A stretch of 6,242 nucleotides of DNA from an uncultured Prevotella sp. (GCA_900770515.1 CAAHDP010000131.1:1-6242); one strand, 5' to 3'; shown: positions 1 through 5,726, counted from the stretch's first letter. The notes: generated by a model from the sequence alone, not told the origin. Program-made: numbers and translations.

Positions 1-263
1 ATGGCAAAGACACGGTTAGCCTGAAATTTTCCCCTCTTGATGACCTTCTGGTCACAGAGATAAACCCATTGAGGCTTATCAAAGTTCTTGGAGTACACAA
101 ACTTCTTTTTCTTAACCTCGATGTTTTCCGTCTTTCTTCCAATCATAGCTACCAGAGAATCCGGCAACCCCTCTACGTTACCCTTGATCTGAAAGGTTCC
201 GCTCTGAGCCATCGCTGCTACAGATGCCAGCATCATAGCAGCTGTAAAAATCATTTTTTTCAT
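1..263 (-). CDS. Secreted DUF4369-type protein, N-terminal part only (cut by left edge)
   Basis: This gene reads leftward from an ATG at 261-263, and its first 87 codons are visible before the window ends. Residues 1-20 (MKKMIFTAAMMLASVAAMAQ) form a signal peptide with a probable cleavage site after AMA-Q. The following GTFQIKGNVEGLPDSLV has the beta-strand pattern of DUF4369 domains, which in Bacteroidota usually precede an AhpC/TSA or TlpA-like thioredoxin domain. That domain, if present, lies outside the window, so redox activity is not shown here. The protein is a tandem paralogue of the next gene upstream: 17 of 20 signal-peptide residues match. The gap between them is 61 bases and contains no convincing promoter, so cotranscription is likely. 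The leader before the ATG is A-rich (AAAGGATAAAACATAATTC), typical of the phylum. The role is probably in the cell envelope, by inference. Confidence 0.8.
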   Translation of the reverse strand, partial: MKKMIFTAAMMLASVAAMAQSGTFQIKGNVEGLPDSLVAMIGRKTENIEVKKKKFVYSKNFDKPQWVYLCDQKVIKRGKFQANRVFA

Positions 264-324
264 TTTGAATTATGTTTTATCCTTTAGAATCCCAATCACC
301 AGCAAAAAAAGTTTTGCGAAGGAA

Positions 325-1449
325 TTACTTACCCAGCACTTCATCCAACAAGGTGTAGAATGCAGGATCCTCACCCACGATGGTCTTCACAATCTTGCCG
401 TCAGGACCCACCACAATCTTGGTTGGGAAACCCTGGATGCCATACTTGCTGAGCACATCGCTACCCTTTGGATTATAAACGTGAATCCATGGCAACTGAT
501 GCTTTTCTACAGCAGCCTTCCACTTAGCCTCGGTATCATTGCAGTCAACGCCCAGAATCTCGAACTTACCCTTGTACTTCTCGTAGTACTCCTTCATCTT
601 AGGCATACCCTTGATACACCAGCCGCACCAGGAACCCCAGAAGTCGATGACAACATACTTGCCACGAAGACTGGCAAGTGAGAATGGCTTGCCTTTGATG
701 TCATTCAAGGTGAAGTCAGGAGCATCTATACCAGAAGCCTGAAGCTTCTTAGCTTTCTCCTCAGCTTCAGCACGTTCCTTGGCCATATCAATAAACTGCT
801 GATAATAGCCCTTCATTCTACCATTCTTCACATTTTCAGAGAGCAAGCCCAGAAGTTCCTTCATCTGGTCGTAATCATCCATCTTCTCAAAAAGTGTGGC
901 ACATGCCTCATTATCAGGGTTCTGCTTGACGAAAGCAAGGATTTTCTCCGTTCTAGCCTTCAGCAAAGCAGGCATTTTCTTCTCATACTCATTCATGATG
1001 GCCTCACGGTCTTCACCATTCTTCGTGCGAGCATTCAGAGATTCAGAATACTCCTTCAAGTCCTTCTCGGCAGACTCCATCATCAAATCAACCTCATGAT
1101 ACTGCTGGTAAAACTTGCTACCGGCAATATCGAAACGGGTAGCGAAATCACCCTTTATCTCAGCCTTCTCGCCTGGCACACAAGGGAAGTTGAACATCTT
1201 TTGTTCCAAACCACGATAGGTCTTTGGTGTCAGGAATGCACGGTTTGACACCTTGGCAAGGTTATCAGAATAGGTAAACTTACCATTCTTAACCAAGATG
1301 GTATCCATCTTCACATCACGGCCTTTGAACACGATTACAGAATCGGCAGCAAAGTTCTTCAAATCCACTTTTACCTGAAAGTTGCTCTTCTGAGCCATTG
1401 CAGCTGTTGATGCCAGCACCAACGCAGCAGTAAAAATCATTTTCTTCAT
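325..1449 (-). CDS. Secreted DUF4369 / TlpA-like thioredoxin-fold protein
   Basis: A 374-residue envelope thiol-disulfide protein. Residues 1-20 are a signal peptide ending AAMAQ. Residues about 22-115 resemble DUF4369. Residues about 116-235 are charged and helical, with coiled-coil-like Glu/Lys stretches. Residues about 241-374 are a TlpA/ResA/AhpC-TSA type thioredoxin domain: APDFTL at 243-248, the redox motif WCGWC with cysteines 275 and 278, and the cis-proline signature GFPT at 340-343. Family members reduce or resolve disulfides outside the cytoplasm; the substrate is unknown. I chose the ATG at 1447-1449, because an in-frame ATG at 1482 would place eleven residues rich in Lys and Arg before an otherwise standard signal peptide. 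The leader before the chosen start closely matches that of the downstream paralogue, which also supports it. The 70-base gap from queC shows no clear promoter. Confidence 0.92.
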   Translation of the reverse strand: MKKMIFTAALVLASTAAMAQKSNFQVKVDLKNFAADSVIVFKGRDVKMDTILVKNGKFTYSDNLAKVSNRAFLTPKTYRGLEQKMFNFPCVPGEKAEIKGDFATRFDIAGSKFYQQYHEVDLMMESAEKDLKEYSESLNARTKNGEDREAIMNEYEKKMPALLKARTEKILAFVKQNPDNEACATLFEKMDDYDQMKELLGLLSENVKNGRMKGYYQQFIDMAKERAEAEEKAKKLQASGIDAPDFTLNDIKGKPFSLASLRGKYVVIDFWGSWCGWCIKGMPKMKEYYEKYKGKFEILGVDCNDTEAKWKAAVEKHQLPWIHVYNPKGSDVLSKYGIQGFPTKIVVGPDGKIVKTIVGEDPAFYTLLDEVLGK

Positions 1450-1519
1450 GAGTACTATGTTTTTTCTTTTATATTTCCACATTAACTTTTATCTATACCT
1501 TAAATTATATAAGGCATCC

Positions 1520-2173
1520 TTATTCCTCATACTCTGTGGTATCTTCGATACCCGCCTCAGCCAGAGCTTCCTTGCGCTCTACGCAGGTACCACACTTGCC
1601 ACAATGCTTCTCACCACCCTTGTAGCAGCTCCAGGTCTCGGCATAATCGATACCGAGTTTCTTGCCGATGGCAGCAATCTCGCCCTTGGTGATGTTGGTA
1701 TAAGGAGCCACCACGCGAACATCTACGAAGGTGCCAGCCTCGGCAGCCTCATCGATAGCCTTGATAAACTCCGGGCGACAGTCCGGATAGATGGTATGAT
1801 CACCGCCATGATTAGCAATAAACACCTTCTTCAGATTGTTACTCTCAGCAATACCAATGGCAATGCTCAGCATGATACCGTTGCGGAAAGGCACTACGGT
1901 AGACTTCATGTTGTCGGCAGCATAATGTCCCTCAGGAATTGCATCCGCACCTTCCAGGAGCGAACTCTTGAAATACTGGTGCATGAATCCCAGATCTATG
2001 GTGATATGCTTGATGCCCAATCTCTCACAATGCATCTTGGCGAAAGGAATCTCCCGCTCGTTATGATTGCTTCCATAGTTGAAACTGATACCCAGGGCTA
2101 TCTCGTCCTTCTTGTCATAGAGCAGGGTAATACTATCCATACCGCCGCTCACAATAATTACTGAATCCTTCAT
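1520..2173 (-). CDS. queC: 7-cyano-7-deazaguanine (preQ0) synthase QueC
   Basis: QueC converts 7-carboxy-7-deazaguanine to preQ0 with ATP and ammonia, a cytosolic step in queuosine tRNA modification. The 217-residue length is normal. The ATP pyrophosphatase PP-loop SGGMDS is at residues 9-14. A conserved NHGGDHTIYPDCRPEF stretch spans 121-136. The zinc site at the C-terminus has four cysteines at 183, 191, 194 and 197 (SCYKGG, then CGKCGTC). All expected catalytic and metal-binding residues appear present, so the gene looks intact. It starts 19 bases after the radA stop and is probably cotranscribed with it. No queD, queE or queF is visible, so the rest of the pathway must be encoded elsewhere. 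The leader is too short to hold a preQ1 riboswitch. Confidence 0.96.
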   Translation of the reverse strand: MKDSVIIVSGGMDSITLLYDKKDEIALGISFNYGSNHNEREIPFAKMHCERLGIKHITIDLGFMHQYFKSSLLEGADAIPEGHYAADNMKSTVVPFRNGIMLSIAIGIAESNNLKKVFIANHGGDHTIYPDCRPEFIKAIDEAAEAGTFVDVRVVAPYTNITKGEIAAIGKKLGIDYAETWSCYKGGEKHCGKCGTCVERKEALAEAGIEDTTEYEE

Positions 2174-2192
2174 TTACTTTTACTTTGAACGT

Positions 2193-3644
2193 TTACCCGA
2201 ACAGGCAGCGGAACGCCTCTTCCACTTTCCTTACGGGATGAATCTCTATCTGATACTTCTGATGGTCGAAACCATGATAATTGTATTTCGGAATGATGAT
2301 GTGCTGGAATCCCAGTTTCTCAGCCTCTGCTATGCGCTGTTCGATACGACTTACCGGACGAACCTCACCGCTGAGTCCTACTTCGCCAGCCATGCACCAC
2401 CCCTGCTCTATCGCCGTATCCACATTGCTGCTCAATACCGCAGCCAGCACACTCAGGTCCATCGCAGGGTCAGTAACCCTCAATCCTCCGGCAATATTCA
2501 GGAACACATCCTTCTGCATCAGCTTGAAGCCTACCCGCTTTTCCAACACCGCCAGAAGCATGTTCAGTCTACGCTGGTCAAAACCCGTTGCCGAGCGCTG
2601 GGGTGTTCCGTATGCAGCCGTACTCACCAGAGCCTGCGTTTCTACCAGAAACGGACGCACACCCTCGATGGCTGCACTGATGGCTACACCCGAAAGTCCG
2701 TCATGGTCCTCTGTAAGAAGCAGTTCCGACGGGTTGCTCACCTGTCTCAATCCTCCCTGCAGCATCTCATAGATGCCCAGTTCCGAAGTACTTCCGAAAC
2801 GGTTCTTGATGCTGCGCAGGATGCGATACATATAATGCTGGTCACCCTCAAACTGGATAACGGTATCCACGATATGCTCCAGAATCTTAGGTCCCGCCAA
2901 GGTTCCCTCCTTATTAATATGTCCAATCAGGATAACCGGAATGCCACTGGTCTTGGCAAAACGGAGAAGATGGGCTGCACATTCACGGACCTGAGATACC
3001 GAACCCGGAGAACTGTCCACCTCTTCGGTAGCGATGGTCTGGATAGAGTCGATGACGATGAATTCCGGAGCCACCTCCTGGATATGAGAGAAGATTTTCT
3101 CCAGCTGCGTTTCACAGAGAATCGTAATATGATCGAAGGGTTGAACCACTTCCTCACCCCTCAGCAGCGCCTGTCCCTTTGCCAGTCGGTCGGCACGCAA
3201 CTTAATCTGATGGGCACTCTCCTCACCGCTGACGTAGAGAATACGGCGGTCGGTCATATTCAGAATGGTCTGCAGAGTAAGTGTACTCTTACCGATGCCC
3301 GGTTCACCACCCAGCAGGGTGATGCTTCCCGGCACCATACCGCCACCCAGTACGCGGTTCAGTTCCTCATCGCGCATATCAATGCGAGGTTCATCAATGG
3401 CAGAGATGTCGCGCAACTTCATCGGCTTGGCATCATGGTCGCTATGCTGACCGCCGAACATGGTAGCAGCACCGCCATGTCTCATCGTCATGCCGGCATT
3501 CTTAGCCGCCTGCGAGCCGCTATCGCCCGCAATGCGAATCTCCTTGAAAGTGTTCCATTGTCCGCAACTAGGGCATTTACCCATCCACTTGGAACTTTCC
3601 TGTCCACAGTTGCTACAAACGTATGCTATTTTGTCCTTTGCCAT
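2193..3644 (-). CDS. radA: DNA repair protein RadA (Sms), branch-migration ATPase
   Basis: RadA is a cytosolic RecA-like ATPase that drives branch migration of recombination intermediates. The 483-residue protein is slightly longer than the typical 450-460, mainly through a linker after the zinc finger. Domains in order: a C4 zinc finger with cysteines 10, 13, 24 and 27; a linker at about 38-75 rich in Gly, Ser and His; the RecA-like core with Walker A GGEPGIGKST at 112-121 and Walker B FIVIDS at 195-200; the RadA-specific KNRFG motif at 280-284; and a C-terminal Lon-protease-like domain from about 310 to the end. Family knowledge says that last domain is a non-proteolytic scaffold. The ATG at 3644 leads directly into the zinc finger, which fixes the start. 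A good promoter lies about 20 bases upstream, making radA the probable first gene of this leftward unit. Confidence 0.97.
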   Translation of the reverse strand: MAKDKIAYVCSNCGQESSKWMGKCPSCGQWNTFKEIRIAGDSGSQAAKNAGMTMRHGGAATMFGGQHSDHDAKPMKLRDISAIDEPRIDMRDEELNRVLGGGMVPGSITLLGGEPGIGKSTLTLQTILNMTDRRILYVSGEESAHQIKLRADRLAKGQALLRGEEVVQPFDHITILCETQLEKIFSHIQEVAPEFIVIDSIQTIATEEVDSSPGSVSQVRECAAHLLRFAKTSGIPVILIGHINKEGTLAGPKILEHIVDTVIQFEGDQHYMYRILRSIKNRFGSTSELGIYEMLQGGLRQVSNPSELLLTEDHDGLSGVAISAAIEGVRPFLVETQALVSTAAYGTPQRSATGFDQRRLNMLLAVLEKRVGFKLMQKDVFLNIAGGLRVTDPAMDLSVLAAVLSSNVDTAIEQGWCMAGEVGLSGEVRPVSRIEQRIAEAEKLGFQHIIIPKYNYHGFDHQKYQIEIHPVRKVEEAFRCLFG

Positions 3645-3664
3645 AAATGTAACTTTTATTCATG

Positions 3665-3696
3665 CAAAAGTACAGCATTTTTTTCAAGTGACACAA
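3665..3696 (-). promoter_or_regulatory. Promoter for radA (Bacteroidota type)
   Basis: On the minus strand, TACTTTTG (bases 3665-3672) matches the Bacteroidota -7 consensus TAnnTTTG exactly. A TTG (3694-3696) lies 21 bases upstream, in the expected -33 position. Transcription would begin around 3655-3660, giving a very short, A-rich leader before the radA ATG. The assignment rests on motif and spacing only. Confidence 0.7.
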
Positions 3697-3736
3697 CTTT
3701 TTTATTTTATTTAAGGTAAAAAACGGGCTGTAGGGA

Positions 3737-3761
3737 TTTTCCCCCACCCATTTAGGGAAAA
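3737..3761. repeat. 7-bp inverted repeat in the divergent intergenic region
   Basis: TTTTCCC at 3737-3743 is mirrored by GGGAAAA at 3755-3761 with an 11-base spacer. It sits immediately upstream of the -33 region of the rightward promoter and about 40 bases upstream of the leftward -33 element. The position would suit an operator or activator site acting on either promoter. No binding protein can be assigned. Confidence 0.4.
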
Positions 3762-3764
3762 ACC

Positions 3765-3796
3765 TTACTCCGAGAACGAAAATAGCCCTATCTTTG
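3765..3796 (+). promoter_or_regulatory. Promoter for the Gly/Phe-rich secreted protein gene
   Basis: TATCTTTG at 3789-3796 matches the -7 consensus TAnnTTTG exactly. The -33 position holds TTAC (3765-3768) rather than TTTG, with 21 bases between TTA and the -7 box, so the upstream element is weak. The predicted start near 3802 leaves a leader of about 40 bases, AT-rich and without a clear Shine-Dalgarno sequence. Confidence 0.65.
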
Positions 3797-3844
3797 CACC
3801 AGAAATAAGAAACAAGAGTATAAACAATTTTAAAATATACGATT

Positions 3845-4888
3845 ATGAAGAAGTTTATCATAGCACTTGTAGCAATGTTCACCATAACATTCACTACAGC
3901 ATCAGCAATGAGTTACGAACAGGCACGCCAGCAGGCCCTCTTCCTGACTGACAAGATGGCTTACGAGCTGAATCTGACCGACGATCAGTACGAGGCAGCC
4001 TATGAGGTGAACCTCGACTATCTGATGGGCATCAATAATTACGATGACCTGTATGGCGTATACTGGCGCCAGCGTAATCTCGACCTGAGCTATATCCTGC
4101 TCGACTGGCAGTATCGCGCTTTCTGCGATGCCACCTACTTCTATCGCCCTCTCTATTGGGACGGCGGTTACTGGCATTTCGGAATCTACGCACGCTACCC
4201 TCGTCGCGACTACTTCTTCTTCGGTAGACCACACTTCTACGTTAGCTATAGAGGCGACCACTGCTGGAGAGTAAACGGCGGAAGAAGCTGGTATCACGGA
4301 CGTTCATACGGCAGACCATTCGCTGGCGGTCAGCCACGAATGGGAATGAGAGACGGTTTCAACCGTGGTGATTACGGTCGCGGACAGTCTTTCGGCAACA
4401 TGCAGCGCCAAAGCAGCACCCGCACCACAGTAACCAGAGACCGCAACTTCGGCAACGGTTCGTTCAATAACGGTCGTATAGAAAGCAACCGCAACAATAA
4501 TGGTGGCGGCACTTTCGGCGGCGGCACTTTCAGAGGTGGCACTTTCGGCGGCGGCACTTTCGGAAGCAGAAGCAACAACAGCCGTTCTAACATGAGCCGC
4601 GATTTCACCCCACGTTCTACAACCCCTAACAGCAGTTCGTTTGGCGGTAACCGTTCATTCGGTGGCAGCAACCGTTCATTCAATGGCGGAAACAATAGCC
4701 GTTCATTCAATGGCGGAAACAATAGCCGTTCATTCGGTGGCGGAAGCAGCAACCATTCATTCAATAGCGGAAGCAGTTCATCTTCCCGCTCATTCGGTGG
4801 TGGCACATCCCGTTCATTCGGTGGCAGCAACCGTTCATTCAATGGCGGAAGCAAGAGCGGTGGCGGTAGCTTCGGCGGCAGAAGATAA
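3845..4888 (+). CDS. Secreted protein with FG/SF-repeat low-complexity tail, function unknown
   Basis: I recognise no characterised function for this 347-residue protein. Residues 1-21 are a signal peptide ending TASA. Residues about 24-65 are predicted helical and include LTDDQ at 44-48, faintly like the LTxxQ motif of Spy/CpxP-type periplasmic proteins; this is only a resemblance. Residues about 66-160 are very rich in Tyr, Trp, Phe and Arg and carry the only two cysteines (94 and 140). Residues about 160-347 are disordered-looking and made of Gly, Ser, Asn, Arg and Phe, with 11 FG and 5 FN dipeptides in units such as GGGTF and NRSFNGG. Acidic residues are rare there, so the tail is basic. 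The gene has its own promoter, diverges from radA, and ends just before a strong stem-loop. Export or surface location is inferred. A structural, adhesive or assembly role is possible but unproven. Confidence 0.85.
   Translation: MKKFIIALVAMFTITFTTASAMSYEQARQQALFLTDKMAYELNLTDDQYEAAYEVNLDYLMGINNYDDLYGVYWRQRNLDLSYILLDWQYRAFCDATYFYRPLYWDGGYWHFGIYARYPRRDYFFFGRPHFYVSYRGDHCWRVNGGRSWYHGRSYGRPFAGGQPRMGMRDGFNRGDYGRGQSFGNMQRQSSTRTTVTRDRNFGNGSFNNGRIESNRNNNGGGTFGGGTFRGGTFGGGTFGSRSNNSRSNMSRDFTPRSTTPNSSSFGGNRSFGGSNRSFNGGNNSRSFNGGNNSRSFGGGSSNHSFNSGSSSSSRSFGGGTSRSFGGSNRSFNGGSKSGGGSFGGRR
4505..4564 (+). repeat. Four 15-bp in-frame tandem units (GGTFG/R)
   Basis: Four 15-base units lie in register, each carrying GGCACTTTC or a close variant; the 9-base core begins at 4508, 4523, 4538 and 4553. 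They encode codons 221-240 of the secreted protein. The period is a multiple of three, so gain or loss of units keeps the reading frame. Confidence 0.9.
4681..4734 (+). repeat. Perfect 27-bp tandem duplication (nine-residue unit)
   Basis: Bases 4681-4707 and 4708-4734 are identical 27-mers starting CAATGGCGGAAACAATAGCC, each encoding a nine-residue unit of the form NGGNNSRSF. They lie inside a longer degenerate array (about 4645-4855) built on CCGTTCATTC. Perfect identity at all wobble positions points to a recent duplication by slippage or recombination. Confidence 0.92.
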
Positions 4889-4911
4889 TAGGGAAAGTCT
4901 AGAAAATAAAA

Positions 4912-4986
4912 GAAGCCTCATTTGGAGTTGGTTCAAGCCTGACGTAAAGTTTATTTCAAGCTCAAACCAACCTCAAATGAGGCTTC
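4912..4986. terminator. Large stem-loop, probable bidirectional terminator
   Basis: Arms at 4912-4938 and 4960-4986 are inverted repeats of 27 bases matching at 23 positions, starting with 13 perfect pairs (GAAGCCTCATTTG against CAAATGAGGCTTC). The loop is 21 bases. On the plus strand it follows the secreted-protein stop by 23 bases and leads into GTTTTCTTTG. On the minus strand it leads directly into TTTTATTTTC, a better U-tract, so it would also stop leftward transcripts. It separates two convergent units. The arms are longer than a minimal terminator needs, so a small mobile inverted-repeat element is an alternative. Confidence 0.75.
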
Positions 4987-5015
4987 ATCCGTTTTCTTTG
5001 CAATTACAATCTGAT

Positions 5016-5150
5016 CTAGTCGTTCTCTTTCAATTTAAACAGCTTCTTCAGACTCTCTTCAAAACCACCCTCGAAAGGGCATTTCTCCTTTGGATAGACC
5101 AAATGATATGTCTCCCATACCAAGAACGGCTGAACTTATAGGTTTAACAT
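5016..5150 (-). pseudogene. Degenerate short ORF of unknown function
   Basis: A minus-strand frame from 5135 to a TAG at 5016-5018 is open for 39 codons and reads like protein, for example HLVYPKEKCPFEGGFEESL followed by a Lys-rich end. Its only ATG in frame is at 5148-5150, but a TAA at 5136-5138 interrupts it at the fifth codon. A second minus-strand frame is open for 72 codons over 5059-5277 without an early ATG, so a frameshifted longer gene is also possible. The ORF ends 29 bases before the stem-loop, whose U-tract suits this direction. I recognise no family. Chance openness remains possible. Confidence 0.35.
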
Positions 5151-5272
5151 CTTTGATATACAGCGCGATCAAGAAAGAATATAAATAAATGATATACAGA
5201 TAGTTATCACGTGTATTTAACGCTGGTATTTTTAAGTATTCAGAGTTCAGAAAGTTAAAATGGCTTAATTTC

Positions 5273-5299
5273 CAGTTTCAGCAAAAAAAGCTGATTCTG
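5273..5299. repeat. Symmetric inverted repeat upstream of the small ORF
   Basis: The sequence has the pattern CAG-TT-TCAGC, seven A bases, GCTGA-TT-CTG. Eight pairs form around a TT/TT internal mismatch and an A7 loop. It ends 33 bases before the ATG of the 57-codon gene, so it could lie in that gene's leader or serve as a protein-binding site. No U-tract follows, which argues against a terminator. Confidence 0.4.
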
Positions 5300-5332
5300 A
5301 CGGGCATAAACAACAAACAATTCAAACCAAAA

Positions 5333-5506
5333 ATGGCAAAAATGAATGTAAAAACCAACAACCCGGAAGCTAACCAGGCGATGCCTTCTTTCTTCCACAG
5401 CATCCATCAGTCAGAGAGCCATCCTCTCGTCTCCTGGGAGTATCTACGATCACTCATCACCAGCGACCCGCAGATCAAGAACATGACAGAACTGTATCAC
5501 CACTAA
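5333..5506 (+). CDS. Small 57-residue hypothetical protein
   Basis: This ORF runs from ATG at 5333 to TAA at 5504-5506. The A-rich leader (CAACAAACAATTCAAACC) is normal for this phylum. Its codons favour AAC, ATC, CTC, CAG and ACC like the recognised genes here, while the flanking DNA is AT-rich, so it looks translated. The product begins MAKMNVKTNNPEANQAMPSF, is rich in His and Ser in the middle, and ends ITSDPQIKNMTELYHH. It has no signal peptide or membrane segment. The FHSIHQ...SWEYLRSLI...IKNMTE pattern loosely recalls the start of VirE-N/BT4734-like proteins found on Bacteroidota mobile elements. If so it could be a truncated remnant, but this is a weak inference. No clear promoter was found upstream. 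Confidence 0.6.
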   Translation: MAKMNVKTNNPEANQAMPSFFHSIHQSESHPLVSWEYLRSLITSDPQIKNMTELYHH

Positions 5507-5558
5507 TTGCTAATGCCATAATCTATCCTCCAATTATTAAAACGTTTAACTTCTACCA

Positions 5559-5589
5559 CAAAAGTGCGCATTTTTCTCGAAACCACCAA
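5559..5589 (-). promoter_or_regulatory. Candidate leftward promoter, antisense to the small gene
   Basis: On the minus strand, CACTTTTG (5559-5566) differs by one base from the TAnnTTTG -7 consensus. A TTG (5587-5589) lies 20 bases upstream, in correct -33 spacing. The transcript would start near 5550 and run antisense across the 57-codon gene towards the degenerate ORF at 5016-5150. Motif evidence only. Confidence 0.4.
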
Positions 5590-5612
5590 GAGAATCACAA
5601 GAAATCTGCAAG

Positions 5613-5717
5613 TTATATCAATCCAAAACGTTTCAACAACTTCATGGAAATATTCTCATAAGAACAAATAGCCTTTTTTATTTCTACCAAATCCTTCTTA
5701 TTAATTTTTCCCTTCAT
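5613..5717 (-). CDS. Short 34-residue basic ORF downstream of the Panacea gene
   Basis: The ATG at 5715-5717 starts nine bases after the TAG of the Panacea gene, and the ORF ends with TAA at 5613-5615. The product (MKGKINKKDLVEIKKAICSY, then a stretch ending LLKRFGLI) is Lys-rich and probably helical. It lies in the same frame as the Panacea gene, so it may be either a separate small gene or the former C-terminus of that protein beyond an amber mutation. GGAGG lies 16 bases upstream of the ATG, inside the preceding gene, rather far for a ribosome binding site. I recognise no family. Confidence 0.35.
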   Translation of the reverse strand: MKGKINKKDLVEIKKAICSYENISMKLLKRFGLI

Positions 5718-5726
5718 CTTTATAGC

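Noticed and set aside
302..317. Six-bp hairpin GCAAAAAAAGTTTTGC between the two DUF4369 genes as a terminator
   Set aside because: The stem is AT-rich and lacks a following U-tract in the leftward direction; it is more likely incidental.
1450..1482. Upstream ATG at 1482 as the start of the thioredoxin-fold protein
   Set aside because: It would add eleven residues in front of a complete signal peptide, and the ATG at 1447-1449 matches the start position and leader of the paralogue.
1448..2164. Plus-strand open frame of 238 codons opposite queC
   Set aside because: Shadow of queC, whose PP-loop and zinc cysteines are intact on the minus strand.
2174..2192. preQ1 riboswitch upstream of queC
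   Set aside because: The gap after radA is only 19 bases and shows no hairpin or conserved riboswitch sequence.
2238..3719. Long plus-strand open frame of 493 codons opposite radA
   Set aside because: It is antisense to an intact radA with all motifs, has a Cys/His/Arg-rich composition unlike a real protein, and shows no domain.
4372..4854. Minus-strand open frame rich in PPLNERLL-like repeats
   Set aside because: It mirrors the Gly/Ser/Phe repeat array on the plus strand; its apparent repeat is a by-product of that array.
4645..4855. Regularly spaced repeats that could suggest a CRISPR array
   Set aside because: The repeats are coding, in frame, too short and without unique spacers of constant length.
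5155..5199. Nine-base direct repeat GATATACAG at 5155-5163 and 5191-5199
   Set aside because: Short, AT-rich, only two copies, and no associated feature.
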